A stretch of 64,000 nucleotides of DNA, taken from Streptomyces rimosus. GTDB lineage: Bacteria; Actinomycetota; Actinomycetes; Streptomycetales; Streptomycetaceae. Position numbers and translations under genes: made by a program. The notes beneath the pieces are model-generated. The model saw only the letters and a list, made by a program, of their open reading frames with translations, had not been told where the DNA came from and searched no databases. Shown here piece after piece: positions 53,102 through 63,495 of this stretch; the stretch's first letter is position 1; every line of letters begins with the position of its first letter. The stretch is taken from the NCBI RefSeq assembly GCF_008704655.1, contig NZ_CP023688.1, positions 5,067,001 to 5,131,000 on the forward strand, written 5' to 3'.

Positions 53102-54477
53102 CGCGGGAACTGGCCTTGACCGGCCTGCCGCTGGCCCAGGAAGACCTGTCGATGTTCGGCCGCGACCCATGGTGGCTGATCGCGGTCAAGGCAGTCTTCT
53201 GCTTCGCGTTCCTGATGCTGACCGTGCTGTTCTCCATCGTCTGGGAACGCAAGGTCGTCGCCTGGATGCAGCTGCGCATCGGCCCCAACCGGCACGGCCC
53301 CTGGGGCATGCTCCAGTCCCTCGCGGACGGCATCAAACTGATGCTCAAGGAGGACCTGGTCGTCAAGCGGGCCGACAAGGCGGTGTACGTGCTCGCGCCG
53401 ATCGTGGCGGCCGTACCGGCCTTCATGGCTGTCGCGGTGATCCCGTTCGGCCCGGCCGGCAACGAGATCTCGATCTTCGGGCACCGCACCGCGATGCAGC
53501 TCACCGATCTGCCGATCGGCGTGCTCTACATCCTCGCCACGGCCTCCGTCGGCATCTACGGCATCGTGCTGGCGGGCTGGTCCTCCGGCTCGACGTACCC
53601 GCTGCTCGGCGGCCTGCGCTCGTGCGCGCAGATGGTCTCCTACGAGATCGCGATGGGCCTGTCGTTCGCGTCGGTCTTCCTCTACTCCGGGTCGATGTCC
53701 ACCTCCACGATCGTGGAGTCCCAGCAGGACAAGTGGTACGTCCTGCTGCTCCCGGTCTCCTTCATCATCTACATCGTCGCCATGGTGGGCGAGACCAACC
53801 GCGCGCCGTTCGACATGCCGGAGTCCGAGGGCGAACTGGTCGGCGGCTTCAACACCGAGTACTCGTCCATCAAGTTCGCGATGTTCATGCTCGCCGAGTA
53901 CATCAACATGGTGACCGTCTCGTCGGTCGCGGTGACGCTCTTCCTGGGCGGCTGGAAGGCCCCGTACCCGGTCAGCAGCTTCTGGGAAGGCGCCAACCAC
54001 GGCTGGTGGCCGCTGCTGTGGTTCGTCATCAAGGTGCAGCTGCTGCTGTTCTTCTTCATCTGGCTGCGCGGCACGCTGCCACGCGTGCGCTACGACCAGT
54101 TCATGAAGCTGGGCTGGAAGGTCCTCATCCCGGTCTCCCTGGTCTGGCTGATGCTCGTCGCGACCGTTCGGGCCCTGCGCAACGAGGGCTACGACTTCCA
54201 GCGGATCGTGATGTACGTGGCCGGCGCGGCCATCGCCGTGCTGCTGATCTCGCTCGTCGCGGACTTCTTCCGGCGGGGCGAGAAGGAGGAGGCGGCCGAG
54301 GAGCCGGCCTTCGACCCGATGGCGGGCGGCTTCCCCGTACCACCGCTGCCCGGACAGACCCTGCCACCCGTGCCGCGACGGCGGCCGAGGCGTGACCGAG
54401 AGCTGATTGTCAGTGGCGGGGTGGACACTGTCGGTGACCGACCCGAGACGGACGGAAAGGGGGGCGACGGTGCCTGA
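53098..54477 (+). CDS. nuoH: NADH-quinone oxidoreductase subunit H
   Basis: 459 aa, eight membrane segments, links the quinone site to the proton pathway. [22 protein letters not shown] and [22 protein letters not shown] are signature loops. The last ~60 residues are a Pro/Arg-rich cytoplasmic tail not found in short NuoH. ATG overlaps nuoG by 4 nt and the 3' end overlaps nuoI by 8 nt. Confidence 0.97.
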   Translation: MTRELALTGLPLAQEDLSMFGRDPWWLIAVKAVFCFAFLMLTVLFSIVWERKVVAWMQLRIGPNRHGPWGMLQSLADGIKLMLKEDLVVKRADKAVYVLAPIVAAVPAFMAVAVIPFGPAGNEISIFGHRTAMQLTDLPIGVLYILATASVGIYGIVLAGWSSGSTYPLLGGLRSCAQMVSYEIAMGLSFASVFLYSGSMSTSTIVESQQDKWYVLLLPVSFIIYIVAMVGETNRAPFDMPESEGELVGGFNTEYSSIKFAMFMLAEYINMVTVSSVAVTLFLGGWKAPYPVSSFWEGANHGWWPLLWFVIKVQLLLFFFIWLRGTLPRVRYDQFMKLGWKVLIPVSLVWLMLVATVRALRNEGYDFQRIVMYVAGAAIAVLLISLVADFFRRGEKEEAAEEPAFDPMAGGFPVPPLPGQTLPPVPRRRPRRDRELIVSGGVDTVGDRPETDGKGGDGA

Positions 54478-55117
54478 CTTCCAGAACCCGGTGGCCGGCT
54501 TCGGCGTGACCTTCAAGGCCATGTTCAAGAAGCGGCTGACCGAGCAGTATCCGGAGGAGAAGAAACCGACGGCGCCGCGCTTCCACGGCCGCCACCAGCT
54601 CAACCGGCATCCCGACGGGCTGGAGAAGTGCGTCGGCTGCGAGCTGTGCGCCTGGGCCTGCCCGGCCGACGCGATCTATGTCGAGGGCGCCGACAACACC
54701 GACGAGGAGCGCTACAGCCCCGGCGAGCGCTACGGCCGCGTCTACCAGATCAACTACCTGCGCTGCATCCTGTGCGGCCTGTGCGTCGAGGCGTGCCCCA
54801 CCCGCGCACTGACCATGACCAACGAGTACGAACTCGCCGACCGGTCCCGCGAATCGCTCATCTACACCAAGGAGGAGCTGCTCGCGGGGCTGGAGGACAC
54901 CATGGTCGACAGCCCGCACGCCATCTACCCGGGGATGACGGAGAAGGACTACTACCGCGGCCTGGTGACCGAGGCGGCGCCGGGCACGGTGCGGCAGGTG
55001 GCCGTGTCCAAGGGCGAGACGGCCGAGGGCGAGGGCGGCGTGGACACCGCGGCGCCCCAGGAGGCCGCGGCCACCTTCGGTCCCGAGGAGCCCGCCGCGC
55101 GGGAGGTGACCCAGTGA
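54470..55117 (+). CDS. nuoI: NADH-quinone oxidoreductase subunit I
   Basis: 215 aa ferredoxin-like subunit with clusters N6a/N6b: Cys54, 57, 60, 64 ([11 protein letters not shown]) and Cys99, 102, 105, 109 ([11 protein letters not shown]). GTG at 54470 follows AAGGGGGG; an in-frame extension to 54407 lies inside nuoH and is less likely. The acidic C-terminus (~60 aa) is long. Confidence 0.96.
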   Translation: MPDFQNPVAGFGVTFKAMFKKRLTEQYPEEKKPTAPRFHGRHQLNRHPDGLEKCVGCELCAWACPADAIYVEGADNTDEERYSPGERYGRVYQINYLRCILCGLCVEACPTRALTMTNEYELADRSRESLIYTKEELLAGLEDTMVDSPHAIYPGMTEKDYYRGLVTEAAPGTVRQVAVSKGETAEGEGGVDTAAPQEAAATFGPEEPAAREVTQ

Positions 55118-55926
55118 CGACGACCTCTCTGGCCGCCGACGCGTCCACCGGCGAGGCGGTGCAGTTCTGGATCCTCGGCACGGTCGCCGTGCTCGGCGCG
55201 CTGAGCACGATCCTGATGAAGCGGGCCGTGCACAGCGCCCTCTCGCTCGCCGGCACCATGATCGTCCTCGCGGTGTTCTACCTCGCCAACGGCGCCTACT
55301 TCCTGGGCGTCGTGCAGATCGTCGTCTATACGGGCGCGATCATGATGCTGTTCCTCTTCGTCGTCATGCTGGTCGGCGTCACCGCGGCGGACTCCCTCAA
55401 GGAGACCCTCAAGGGCCAGCGCTGGCTGGCCGCCGCCTGCGGCCTGGGCTTCGGCATCCTGCTCATCGCCGGCATCGGCCACGCCTCGCTGCGGCACTTC
55501 AACGGCCTCGGCGAGGCCAACGCCGGGGGCAACGTCCAGGGCCTGGCGGCACTGATCTTCACCAAGTACGTCTTCGCCTTCGAGGTCACCGGCGCGCTGC
55601 TGATCACGGCGGCGGTCGGCGCGATGGTCCTCACGCACCGGGAGCGCACGGAGCGCGCCAAGACCCAGCGCGAGCAGTCCGAGGCCCGCATCCGCGACGG
55701 CAAGCAGATCCCGCCGCTGCCCGCGCCAGGCGTGTACGCCCGCCACAACGCCGTGGACATCCCCGGCCTGCTCCCCGACGGCACCCCGTCCGAGCTGACC
55801 GTCAACCCGACGCTGCGCGAGCGCGGCCAGATCCGGGACGTCTCCGGTGAAGCGCTGGCCGAGCTGAAGGCGCTGGAGCAGCGGGCCGAAGAGCGGCTGG
55901 GCCGCAGCGAGGAGGCGAAGCGGTGA
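55114..55926 (+). CDS. nuoJ: NADH-quinone oxidoreductase subunit J
   Basis: 270 aa. Five membrane segments with the pi-bulge region [21 protein letters not shown]. The last ~90 residues form a charged cytoplasmic tail. Overlaps nuoI and nuoK by 4 nt each. Confidence 0.96.
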   Translation: MTTTSLAADASTGEAVQFWILGTVAVLGALSTILMKRAVHSALSLAGTMIVLAVFYLANGAYFLGVVQIVVYTGAIMMLFLFVVMLVGVTAADSLKETLKGQRWLAAACGLGFGILLIAGIGHASLRHFNGLGEANAGGNVQGLAALIFTKYVFAFEVTGALLITAAVGAMVLTHRERTERAKTQREQSEARIRDGKQIPPLPAPGVYARHNAVDIPGLLPDGTPSELTVNPTLRERGQIRDVSGEALAELKALEQRAEERLGRSEEAKR

Positions 55927-56222
55927 ACCCGGTCAACTACCTCTACCTCGCCGCCCTGTTGTTCACCATCGGCGCGGCCGGGGTGCTGATCAGGCGGAAC
56001 GCCATCGTGGTGTTCATGTGCATCGAACTGATGCTGAACGCCTGCAACCTCGCCTTCGTGGCCTTCTCGCGGATGCACGGAAACCTGGACGGACAGATCA
56101 TCGCGTTCTTCACGATGGTCGTCGCCGCGGCCGAGGTCGTGGTGGGCCTGGCGATCATCGTGTCCATCTTCCGCACCCGCCACACGGCCTCGGTCGACGA
56201 CGCCAGCCTGATGAAGCTGTAA
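55923..56222 (+). CDS. nuoK: NADH-quinone oxidoreductase subunit K
   Basis: 99 aa, three membrane segments. Conserved membrane glutamates in [14 protein letters not shown] and [13 protein letters not shown] belong to the proton path. 12 nt before nuoL. Confidence 0.97.
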   Translation: MNPVNYLYLAALLFTIGAAGVLIRRNAIVVFMCIELMLNACNLAFVAFSRMHGNLDGQIIAFFTMVVAAAEVVVGLAIIVSIFRTRHTASVDDASLMKL

Positions 56223-56234
56223 GGGGTCGTAAAC

Positions 56235-58181
56235 GTGGAGAACCTGATCGCCCTGCTCGTCGCGGCCCCCCTGGCCGGCGCGGCCCTGCTGCTGTGCGGC
56301 GGCCGGAGACTGGACCGGGCCGGCCACTGGATCGGCACGCTGCTCGCACTGGCGTCCTTCGCCCTGGCCGTCCCCCTGTTCACGGACCTGCTGGGCCGCG
56401 ACGCCGAACACCGCACGCTGCACCAGCACCTGTTCAGCTGGGTGCCGGTGGGCGGCTTCCAGGCGGACGTGGCCTTCCAGCTGGACCAGCTGTCCATGAC
56501 GTTCGTCCTGCTGATCACCGGTGTCGGATCGCTGATCCACATCTACTCGATCGGCTACATGGAGCACGACGAGCGGCGCCGCCGCTTCTTCGGCTACCTG
56601 AACCTGTTCCTCGCGGCCATGCTGCTGCTCGTCCTCGCCGACAACTACCTGCTGCTGTACGTCGGCTGGGAGGGCGTCGGCCTGGCCTCGTACCTCCTCA
56701 TCGGCTTCTGGCAGCACAAGCCCAGCGCGGCGACGGCGGCGAAGAAGGCGTTCCTGGTCAACCGCGTCGGTGACATGGGCCTGTCCATCGCGATCATGCT
56801 GATGTTCACCACGTTCGGGACGTTCGCGTTCGGGCCGGTGCTGGGCGCGGTGGGCGAGACCTCCGAGGGCAAGCTCACCGCCATCGGCCTGATGCTGCTG
56901 CTCGCCGCCTGCGGCAAGTCGGCACAGGTCCCGCTCCAGTCCTGGCTGGGCGACGCGATGGAGGGCCCGACCCCGGTCTCGGCCCTGATCCACGCGGCGA
57001 CGATGGTGACCGCGGGCGTCTACCTGATCACCCGCTCCGGCGCGATCTTCAACGGCGCGCCGGACGCGCAGACCGCGGTCGTGGTGGTCGGCGCGGTGAC
57101 GCTGCTGTTCGGTGCGATCGTCGGTTGCGCGAAGGACGACATCAAGAAGGCCCTGGCGGGCTCGACGATGTCGCAGATCGGCTACATGATCCTGGCCGCC
57201 GGGCTGGGCCCGATCGGCTACGCCTTCGCGATCATGCACCTGGTCACCCACGGCTTCTTCAAGGCCGGTCTCTTCCTCGGCGCCGGTTCGGTGATGCACG
57301 GCATGAACGACGAGGTGGACATGCGCCGCTACGGCGGCCTGCGCAAGTACATGCCCATCACGTTCATCACCTTCGGCCTCGGCTATCTGGCCATCATCGG
57401 CTTCCCCGGGCTGTCCGGCTTCTTCTCCAAGGACAAGATCATCGAGGCGGCCTTCGCCAAGGGCGGCACGGAGGGCTGGATCCTCGGCGGCGCCGCCCTG
57501 CTGGGCGCCGCGATCACCGCGTTCTACATGACGCGGGTGATGCTGATGACGTTCTTCGGCGAGGAGCGCTGGCGCAAGGCGCCGACCCCGTCACCCGCCG
57601 AGCCGTCCGTGGAGCCCGCGGCCGAGACCCGGGGCGAGTACACCCCGCCGCACCCCCACGAGTCGCCGAAGTCCATGACGATCCCGATGATCCTGCTGGC
57701 CGTCGGATCGGTGGCGGCGGGCGGCCTGTTCAGCCTCAACGAGGCGTTCGTGAAGTGGCTGGAGCCGGTCACCTCCTTCGACCACGGGCACCCGCCGATC
57801 GGCGCTTCGGCGATCACCACCGCCACGATCGTGGTGATGGTCCTCGGCGTCGCGCTCGCCTACCTCCAGTACGGGCGCAAGCCGGTCCCGGCCGTCGCCC
57901 CGCGCGGCTCGCTGCTGACCCGGGCGGCCCGCCGCGACCTGCTCCAGGACGACTTCAACCACGCCGTCCTGGTGCGCGGCGGCGGCGAACTGACCCGCGC
58001 CCTGGTCCAGCTGGACCACTCCGTCGTGGACGGCGCGGTCCGGGGCACGGCGGCGTCGATGGGCGGCCTCTCCGGCCGGCTGCGCCAGGTGCAGAACGGC
58101 TTCGCCCGCTCCTACGCCGTACAGATGTTGGGCGGTGCGGCCGTACTGATCGCCGCGACCCTGCTGATGAGGGGTGTCTGA
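56235..58181 (+). CDS. nuoL: NADH-quinone oxidoreductase subunit L
   Basis: 648 aa antiporter-like subunit with the long lateral helix at the C-terminus. [18 protein letters not shown] and [20 protein letters not shown] carry the key Glu and Lys/His residues. GTG at 56235 with AAGGGG upstream. 3 nt before nuoM. A small Pro/Glu insertion lies near residue 455. Confidence 0.97.
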   Translation: MENLIALLVAAPLAGAALLLCGGRRLDRAGHWIGTLLALASFALAVPLFTDLLGRDAEHRTLHQHLFSWVPVGGFQADVAFQLDQLSMTFVLLITGVGSLIHIYSIGYMEHDERRRRFFGYLNLFLAAMLLLVLADNYLLLYVGWEGVGLASYLLIGFWQHKPSAATAAKKAFLVNRVGDMGLSIAIMLMFTTFGTFAFGPVLGAVGETSEGKLTAIGLMLLLAACGKSAQVPLQSWLGDAMEGPTPVSALIHAATMVTAGVYLITRSGAIFNGAPDAQTAVVVVGAVTLLFGAIVGCAKDDIKKALAGSTMSQIGYMILAAGLGPIGYAFAIMHLVTHGFFKAGLFLGAGSVMHGMNDEVDMRRYGGLRKYMPITFITFGLGYLAIIGFPGLSGFFSKDKIIEAAFAKGGTEGWILGGAALLGAAITAFYMTRVMLMTFFGEERWRKAPTPSPAEPSVEPAAETRGEYTPPHPHESPKSMTIPMILLAVGSVAAGGLFSLNEAFVKWLEPVTSFDHGHPPIGASAITTATIVVMVLGVALAYLQYGRKPVPAVAPRGSLLTRAARRDLLQDDFNHAVLVRGGGELTRALVQLDHSVVDGAVRGTAASMGGLSGRLRQVQNGFARSYAVQMLGGAAVLIAATLLMRGV

Positions 58182-58184
58182 GCC

Positions 58185-59801
58185 ATGTCGTTTCCCCTTC
58201 TGACGGCCACCGCGGCGGTGCCGGCGCTCGGCGCGATCGCCACCGCGGCGGTGCCCGCCGCCAAGCGCACCTTCGCCAAGTGGCTGGCGCTGCTGTTCTC
58301 GCTGGCCACCCTGGTGCTCGCGGCGGTGGTCGCGGTCCGCTTCGCCCCGGGCGCCAAAGGCCCGTTCCAGCTCACCGAATCGCACGCCTGGATCAAGGAC
58401 TTCGGTGTCCGCTACGAACTGGGCGTGGACGGCATCGCGGTGGCGCTGATCGCGCTGACCGCGCTGCTGGTCCCGTTCGTCATCCTGGCGGGCTGGCACG
58501 ACGCCGATCCTCTTGAGGAACCGACACCCAACCGGCGCTGGCGCCCCACCCAGGGCTTCTTCGCGCTGGTGCTCGCCGTCGAGGCGATGGTGGTCATCTC
58601 CTTCGAGGCCACCGACGTGTTCCTCTTCTACATCTTCTTCGAAGCCATGCTCATCCCGATGTACTTCCTCATCGGCGGCTTCGGGGACCGCGCGGGGTCC
58701 GGCGGCGAGGAGCACAGCGCCGCGCTGCGCTCGCAGGCCGCCGTGAAGTTCCTGCTCTACAACCTGGCCGGCGGCCTGATCATGCTCGCCGCGGTGATCG
58801 GCCTGTACGCGGCCACCGCCGACCAGCTCGGCAGCGGCACGTTCTCCCTCACCGAGATCGTCCAGGCGCGCGCCGACGGCAAGCTGGCGCTGGGCACCGG
58901 CACCGAACGGCTGCTGTTCCTCGGCTTCTTCTTCGCCTTCGCGGTGAAGGCGCCGCTGTGGCCGCTGCACACCTGGCTGCCGGGCGCGATGGGCGAGTCC
59001 ACCGCGCCGGTCGCCGTGCTGATCACCGCGGTGGTCGACAAGGTCGGCACCTTCGCGATGCTGCGCTTCTGCCTCCAGCTCTTCCCGGAGGCCAGCAGCT
59101 GGGCCACCCCGGTCATCCTCGTCCTCGCGCTGATCAGCATCCTGTACGGCGCGCTGCTCGCGGTCGGCCAGCGCGACATCAAGCGCTTGATCGCGTACGC
59201 CTCCATCTCCCACTTCGGCTTCATCATCATGGGCATCTTCGCCATGACGAGCCAGGGCCAGGGCGGTGCGACGCTGTACATGGTCAACCACGGCATCTCG
59301 ACGGCGGCGCTGATGCTGGTCGCCGGATTCCTGATCTCGCGGCGCGGCTCCCGGCTGATCGCCGACTACGGCGGGGTGCAGAAGGCCGCGCCGGTGCTGG
59401 CCGGGACGTTCCTGGTCGGCGGTCTGGCGACGCTGTCGCTGCCGGGCCTGGCGCCGTTCGTCAGCGAATTCCTGGTGCTGGTCGGCACGTTCAGCCGCTA
59501 CCCGGCCGTGGGCATCGTGGCCACCGTCGGCATCGTGCTCGCCGCGCTGTACGTCCTCGTCCTCTACCAGCGGACGATGACCGGCCCGGTGAAGGCCGAG
59601 GTGCGCACGATGCCCGACCTCAAGGCGCGGGAGCTGGCCGTGGTCGCCCCGCTGATCGCCCTCCTGCTGTTCCTCGGCGTCTATCCCAAGCCGCTGACGG
59701 ACCTCGTCAACCCGGCGGTGGACCACACCCTGTCCGTCGTCGACCAGCACGATCCCCGCCCCGACGTACCAGTGAAGGCAGATGCGGAGGCCGCGAAGTG
59801 A
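58185..59801 (+). CDS. nuoM: NADH-quinone oxidoreductase subunit M
   Basis: 538 aa antiporter-like subunit. FYIFFEAMLIPMYFLIG (Glu) and FAVKAPLWPLHTWLPGAMGESTAPVAVLITAVVDKVG (Lys) are the proton-channel motifs. ATG at 58185; overlaps nuoN by 4 nt. Confidence 0.97.
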   Translation: MSFPLLTATAAVPALGAIATAAVPAAKRTFAKWLALLFSLATLVLAAVVAVRFAPGAKGPFQLTESHAWIKDFGVRYELGVDGIAVALIALTALLVPFVILAGWHDADPLEEPTPNRRWRPTQGFFALVLAVEAMVVISFEATDVFLFYIFFEAMLIPMYFLIGGFGDRAGSGGEEHSAALRSQAAVKFLLYNLAGGLIMLAAVIGLYAATADQLGSGTFSLTEIVQARADGKLALGTGTERLLFLGFFFAFAVKAPLWPLHTWLPGAMGESTAPVAVLITAVVDKVGTFAMLRFCLQLFPEASSWATPVILVLALISILYGALLAVGQRDIKRLIAYASISHFGFIIMGIFAMTSQGQGGATLYMVNHGISTAALMLVAGFLISRRGSRLIADYGGVQKAAPVLAGTFLVGGLATLSLPGLAPFVSEFLVLVGTFSRYPAVGIVATVGIVLAALYVLVLYQRTMTGPVKAEVRTMPDLKARELAVVAPLIALLLFLGVYPKPLTDLVNPAVDHTLSVVDQHDPRPDVPVKADAEAAK

Positions 59802-61450
59802 GTTCCGTGGCGAGCGTCCACAGCCTGTGGACCATGGCGGCCGAGGCTCCGGCCAGGATCCCGGCGCCGAAGATCGAGTATGCCCAGCTGGCACCGGCCC
59901 TGATCGTGCTGGGCGCCGCGGTCGTCGGCGTCGTACTGGAAGGGTTCGTGCCGCGCCGCGGCCGCTACTACGCGCAGCTGCTGCTGTCCGTCCTCGCGCT
60001 GGCCGCCGGGTTCGCGGCCGTCGTGGGGCTGGCGGCGGGCGGCTTCGGCACCACCAAGGCCAAGATCACGGCCATGGGCGCCATCGCCGTGGACGGCCCG
60101 GCGCTCTTCCTCCAGGGCACGATCCTGCTGGTGGCGCTGGTCGCCACGTTCACCTTCGCCGAGCGCCGGCTCGACCCGGCGGCGCACGGCAAGCGGGTGG
60201 ACTCCTTCGCGGCGCAGGCCGCGGCGGTGCCCGGCGGTGAAGCCGAACGGGCCGCGGTCAAGGCCGGGTTCACCACGACCGAGGTGTTCCCGCTCGCACT
60301 GTTCGCGGTCGGCGGGATGCTGGTCTTCCCCGCGGCCAACGACCTGCTGACGCTCTTCGTCGCGCTGGAGGTCTTCTCCCTCCCGCTGTACATCCTGTGC
60401 GCGCTGGCCCGCCGCCAGCGGCTGCTCTCCCAGGAAGCGGCGGTGAAGTACTTCCTGCTCGGCGCGTTCTCCTCGGCGTTCCTGCTCTTCGGCATCGCGC
60501 TGCTGTACGGCTACGCGGGCACCGTCACGTACGCCGGCATCGCGGAGGTCGTCAGCGACGGCGCCAAGCAGATCACCCCGGCGCTGGCCGACACCATGGG
60601 CAACGACGCGCTGCTGCTGATCGGCGCGGCGCTGGTGCTGATGGGGCTGCTCTTCAAGGTCGGCGCGGTGCCGTTCCACATGTGGACGCCGGACGTCTAC
60701 CAGGGCGCGCCGACCCCGGTCACCGGCTTCATGGCGGCGGCCACCAAGGTCGCCGCGTTCGGCGCGCTGCTGCGGCTGCTGTACGTGGTCCTGCCGGGCC
60801 TGCGCTGGGACTGGCGGCCGGTCATGTGGGGCGTCGCGATCGTCACCATGCTGGGCGGCGCGATCGTCGCGATCACCCAGACCGACATCAAGCGGCTGCT
60901 GGCGTACAGCTCCATCGCGCATGCCGGATTCATCCTGGCCGGTGTGATCGCCACCAGCAAGGACGGCATCTCCTCCGTCCTGTTCTACCTGGCGGCGTAC
61001 TCCTTCGTGACGCTCGGCGCGTTCGCGGTGGTCACGCTCGTGCGGGACGCGGGCGGCGAGGCCACCCACCTGTCGAAGTGGGCCGGGCTGGGGCGGCGCT
61101 CGCCGCTGACCGCCGCGGTCTTCGCGGTGTTCCTGCTCGCCTTCGCCGGCATCCCGCTGACCTCGGGTTTCGCCGGGAAGTTCGCGGTGTTCAAGGCGGC
61201 GGCGGAGAGTGGCGCGGGCTGGCTGGTGGTGATCGGTGTGATCTCGTCCGCGATCGCCGCGTTCTTCTACATCCGCGTCATCGTGCTGATGTTCTTCAAC
61301 GAGCCGAAGGCGGACGGGCCGACGGTGGCGGTGCCCAGCCCGCTGACGATGACGGCCATCGGGGTCGGCGTCGCGGTCACCCTGGTACTGGGCCTGGCGC
61401 CGCAGTACTTCCTGGACCTCGCGGGCCAGGCGGGGGTGTTCGTGCGCTGA
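59798..61450 (+). CDS. nuoN: NADH-quinone oxidoreductase subunit N
   Basis: 550 aa antiporter-like subunit, the last gene of the operon. FVALEVFSLPLYILCAL, FKVGAVPFHMWTPDVYQGAPTPV and QTDIKRLLAYSSIAHAGF are diagnostic. A cytoplasmic insertion near residues 125-155 (AAHGKRVDSFAAQAAAVPGG) is longer than in E. coli. Followed by a terminator. Confidence 0.97.
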   Translation: MSSVASVHSLWTMAAEAPARIPAPKIEYAQLAPALIVLGAAVVGVVLEGFVPRRGRYYAQLLLSVLALAAGFAAVVGLAAGGFGTTKAKITAMGAIAVDGPALFLQGTILLVALVATFTFAERRLDPAAHGKRVDSFAAQAAAVPGGEAERAAVKAGFTTTEVFPLALFAVGGMLVFPAANDLLTLFVALEVFSLPLYILCALARRQRLLSQEAAVKYFLLGAFSSAFLLFGIALLYGYAGTVTYAGIAEVVSDGAKQITPALADTMGNDALLLIGAALVLMGLLFKVGAVPFHMWTPDVYQGAPTPVTGFMAAATKVAAFGALLRLLYVVLPGLRWDWRPVMWGVAIVTMLGGAIVAITQTDIKRLLAYSSIAHAGFILAGVIATSKDGISSVLFYLAAYSFVTLGAFAVVTLVRDAGGEATHLSKWAGLGRRSPLTAAVFAVFLLAFAGIPLTSGFAGKFAVFKAAAESGAGWLVVIGVISSAIAAFFYIRVIVLMFFNEPKADGPTVAVPSPLTMTAIGVGVAVTLVLGLAPQYFLDLAGQAGVFVR

Positions 61451-61479
61451 GCGGTGGCCGTCCCCGGACGGTCCGCGGT

Positions 61480-61527
61480 CCACGGCCGCCGTCCGGTGCC
61501 CTTGCGGGTGCCGGGCGGCGGCCGTGG
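61480..61527 (+). terminator. Terminator of the nuo operon
   Basis: 17-bp stem CCACGGCCGCCGTCCGG / CCGGGCGGCGGCCGTGG (one G-T pair) with a 14-nt loop, 29 nt after the nuoN stop. Confidence 0.85.
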
Positions 61528-61628
61528 TGCGTCTCAGCGTATGAAGGGGGACCGGCGCGGCCGAAAGCGACGTGCGAGGAAGGCCGGCCGGAGGATGCGG
61601 GCGCGGTTCTGCGCGGTGCGGGCCTGGC

Positions 61629-61970
61629 TCAGCGGGAGAACATCACCGAGCGGAGCAGCACCCTCTCCGGGGCGGCCTTGTGGGGCGGTACGACGAAGTA
61701 GACGTCGCTGCTGCAGTCGTCGTCGGCGAAGAGCGTCACGGTCGCGTTGGTCCGGTTGAGCGCGGCGTAGGCGAAGTCGGCGTCCTTCGGCAGCTTGAGG
61801 GTGATGCACTCCTTGCCCGGCGGATTGAAGAGGGCCGCGCGCTGGTCGAGCTTGTCGCCGGTGTTGAAGCCGTAGGAGAAGACGCCAACGGCGCCATAGG
61901 CGGAGGTGGGTGTGGTCAGGGCGAGTACGGCCGCTCCGAAAGCGGCGGCGACGGAGGTGCGCAGGCGCAT
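61629..61970 (-). CDS. Small secreted protein, unknown function
   Basis: 113 aa. Clear Sec signal (VAAAFGAAVLALTTPTSAYGA) leaves a mature domain of about 87 residues with a beta-rich look (LDQRAALFNPPGKECITLKLP, NATVTLFADDDCSSDVYFVVPP) and exactly two cysteines that could form one disulfide. GGAG lies 7 nt before the ATG. I do not recognise the family; it resembles small beta-crystallin-like or inhibitor-like exported proteins only superficially. The 289 bp upstream hold no gene. Confidence 0.75.
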   Translation of the reverse strand: MRLRTSVAAAFGAAVLALTTPTSAYGAVGVFSYGFNTGDKLDQRAALFNPPGKECITLKLPKDADFAYAALNRTNATVTLFADDDCSSDVYFVVPPHKAAPERVLLRSVMFSR

Positions 61971-62259
61971 CTCGTGACTCCTCGTGGTCGTCGGTGTCGA
62001 TCAACTACTCGGAGTGAATATGGCTCAGCGTATGACGTCTTTATCCGATGCCGCTCCGGAAACACCCCTGGTGGCGTAGCGGCCCTCGGCCGTTCGCGCC
62101 GGGCGGGGCCCGGTACGGCCGAGGGAGGCTGATGCGCCGTCAGAGCCGGTGTCACGACCCCGGCCGGATCGGCGCACGTCGTACGGTGCACTCCGCTGCG
62201 CTCCGTCTTCCAGCGGTAGCCGGGGTGGGGGCGCCCGGCCGCCGCGCTGACACGGGCTC

Positions 62260-62757
62260 TCAGGAGGTCGGTGCGCCCGCCGGCAGGCTGGGCATCCCGG
62301 GCAGCTTCAGCTTGCCCTCGGCCTTGGTGAACGCGTCGGTGGGCCCGCCCTTCCACTTCACCGTCAGCGTCTTGCCGTCGCCGCCCGGCGTGACGGTGCC
62401 CAGCGTGCGGGTGGTGTGGCCGCCCATGCACTTCAGGGCGATCACCGTGGCGCCCACCTGCTCGATCTTGCCCTGGCAGGCCGACGCGGTGTCGGCGCCG
62501 AGGCCCATGGAGGCGGTGCCCCGGTATATCACCAGGGTGAGGTGCGAGTCGCCGGTCCTGGCCGTCCAGGCGCCGTCGAGGCTGCCGGCGCCTTCGGCGG
62601 GCTTGTCCCCGCCGGTGTCCTGCGAGGGGGTGGCGGCCGGAGCCTTGCTCGGCCGGTCCGCCGCGCCGTCCTTGCCGCCGTCGCCGCTGCTGCCGCAGCC
62701 GCTGAGCAGCAATGCGGCCACGGCGGCCGTCCCGGCGATCTGCGCTGCCTTGCGCAC
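62260..62757 (-). CDS. Lipoprotein, unknown function
   Basis: 165 aa. Lipobox LLSGC with lipidated Cys21, then a Gly/Asp/Ser linker to about residue 60 and a ~100-residue beta-rich domain with Cys93- and Cys109-region cysteines (SACQGK, ALKCMGG). GTG at 62757 has GGAGGAG upstream. Anchored on the outer face of the membrane; ligand unknown. Confidence 0.85.
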   Translation of the reverse strand: MRKAAQIAGTAAVAALLLSGCGSSGDGGKDGAADRPSKAPAATPSQDTGGDKPAEGAGSLDGAWTARTGDSHLTLVIYRGTASMGLGADTASACQGKIEQVGATVIALKCMGGHTTRTLGTVTPGGDGKTLTVKWKGGPTDAFTKAEGKLKLPGMPSLPAGAPTS

Positions 62758-62829
62758 GTACGTCTCCTCCGTTGTGGGACAGGAGACGTGAGGCTAGCAA
62801 CGCGACACGCGGGCCGGGGCGGCCCGGGT

Positions 62830-63495
62830 TCATCCGCCGACCGCGGCCTCGTCCTCGAAGACCGCGGCCGCGACCGCGCGGGCGATCCAGTGCTCACGGG
62901 CCAGCGCTTTCAGGTCACGGCGCACGGCACGCCGGTCGTGGCCCCGCACCAGCTTGCGGTCCAGGTGGACGGCCGAGACCAGGGCGCCGAGCAGCCGGCC
63001 GTGGGGGTCCGCGAAGCCGTCGGCCAGGGCGCCCTTGAAGCGGGCGCGGGCGGGCCCGGCCAGGTCCACCGGGCCGGGCGCCAGACGCTCGTAACGGAAC
63101 AGGCCCAGCGCGCGCCGGGACTCCCGGCGGACCGCGTCACGCTGTTCCAGCCGCTGCCGGCACACCTCGTCGATGCCGCGTGCCGTGCTCCGCACCCACC
63201 GCTTGACCTTGACGTCCCCGTCCTTGCCGGAGACGGGCAGGGTGCCCAGCGCGGCGTCCAGCACCAGGTCACCGAGCGGCAGCGGACTGCCCACGCTGAT
63301 CCGGCCACCGCGGCCCTCGGAGACCCGCCCGGCCCACTCCAGCTCCGCGAGGGCGGCACCGGCCAGGCCGTACCGCAGGTGGGACGGGTCGTTGAGCGGC
63401 TTGCCGTGCTCCGGGTCCAACCCGAGGAGCAGTAACTCCTCGGGCAGGCTGGGCTCCCGGTCCACGTGCGAGTCTTCCCCCGTGCTCCCGGTCAT
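62830..63495 (-). CDS. GPP34 (GOLPH3/VPS74-like) family protein
   Basis: 221 aa, alpha-helical. LPEELLLLGLDPEHGK at the start, RYGLAGAALAELEWAGRV and the C-terminal RRAVRRDLKALAREHWIARAVAAAVFED fit the GPP34 domain, whose eukaryotic members bind phosphoinositides on Golgi membranes. Bacterial versions are widespread in Streptomyces and of unknown function. ATG overlaps the upstream fumarylacetoacetase stop by 4 nt. Confidence 0.88.
   Translation of the reverse strand: MTGSTGEDSHVDREPSLPEELLLLGLDPEHGKPLNDPSHLRYGLAGAALAELEWAGRVSEGRGGRISVGSPLPLGDLVLDAALGTLPVSGKDGDVKVKRWVRSTARGIDEVCRQRLEQRDAVRRESRRALGLFRYERLAPGPVDLAGPARARFKGALADGFADPHGRLLGALVSAVHLDRKLVRGHDRRAVRRDLKALAREHWIARAVAAAVFEDEAAVGG

Noticed and set aside
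51847..54603. 918-aa minus-strand open frame
   Set aside because: Antisense to nuoG, nuoH and nuoI, which have unmistakable motifs; no start signal.
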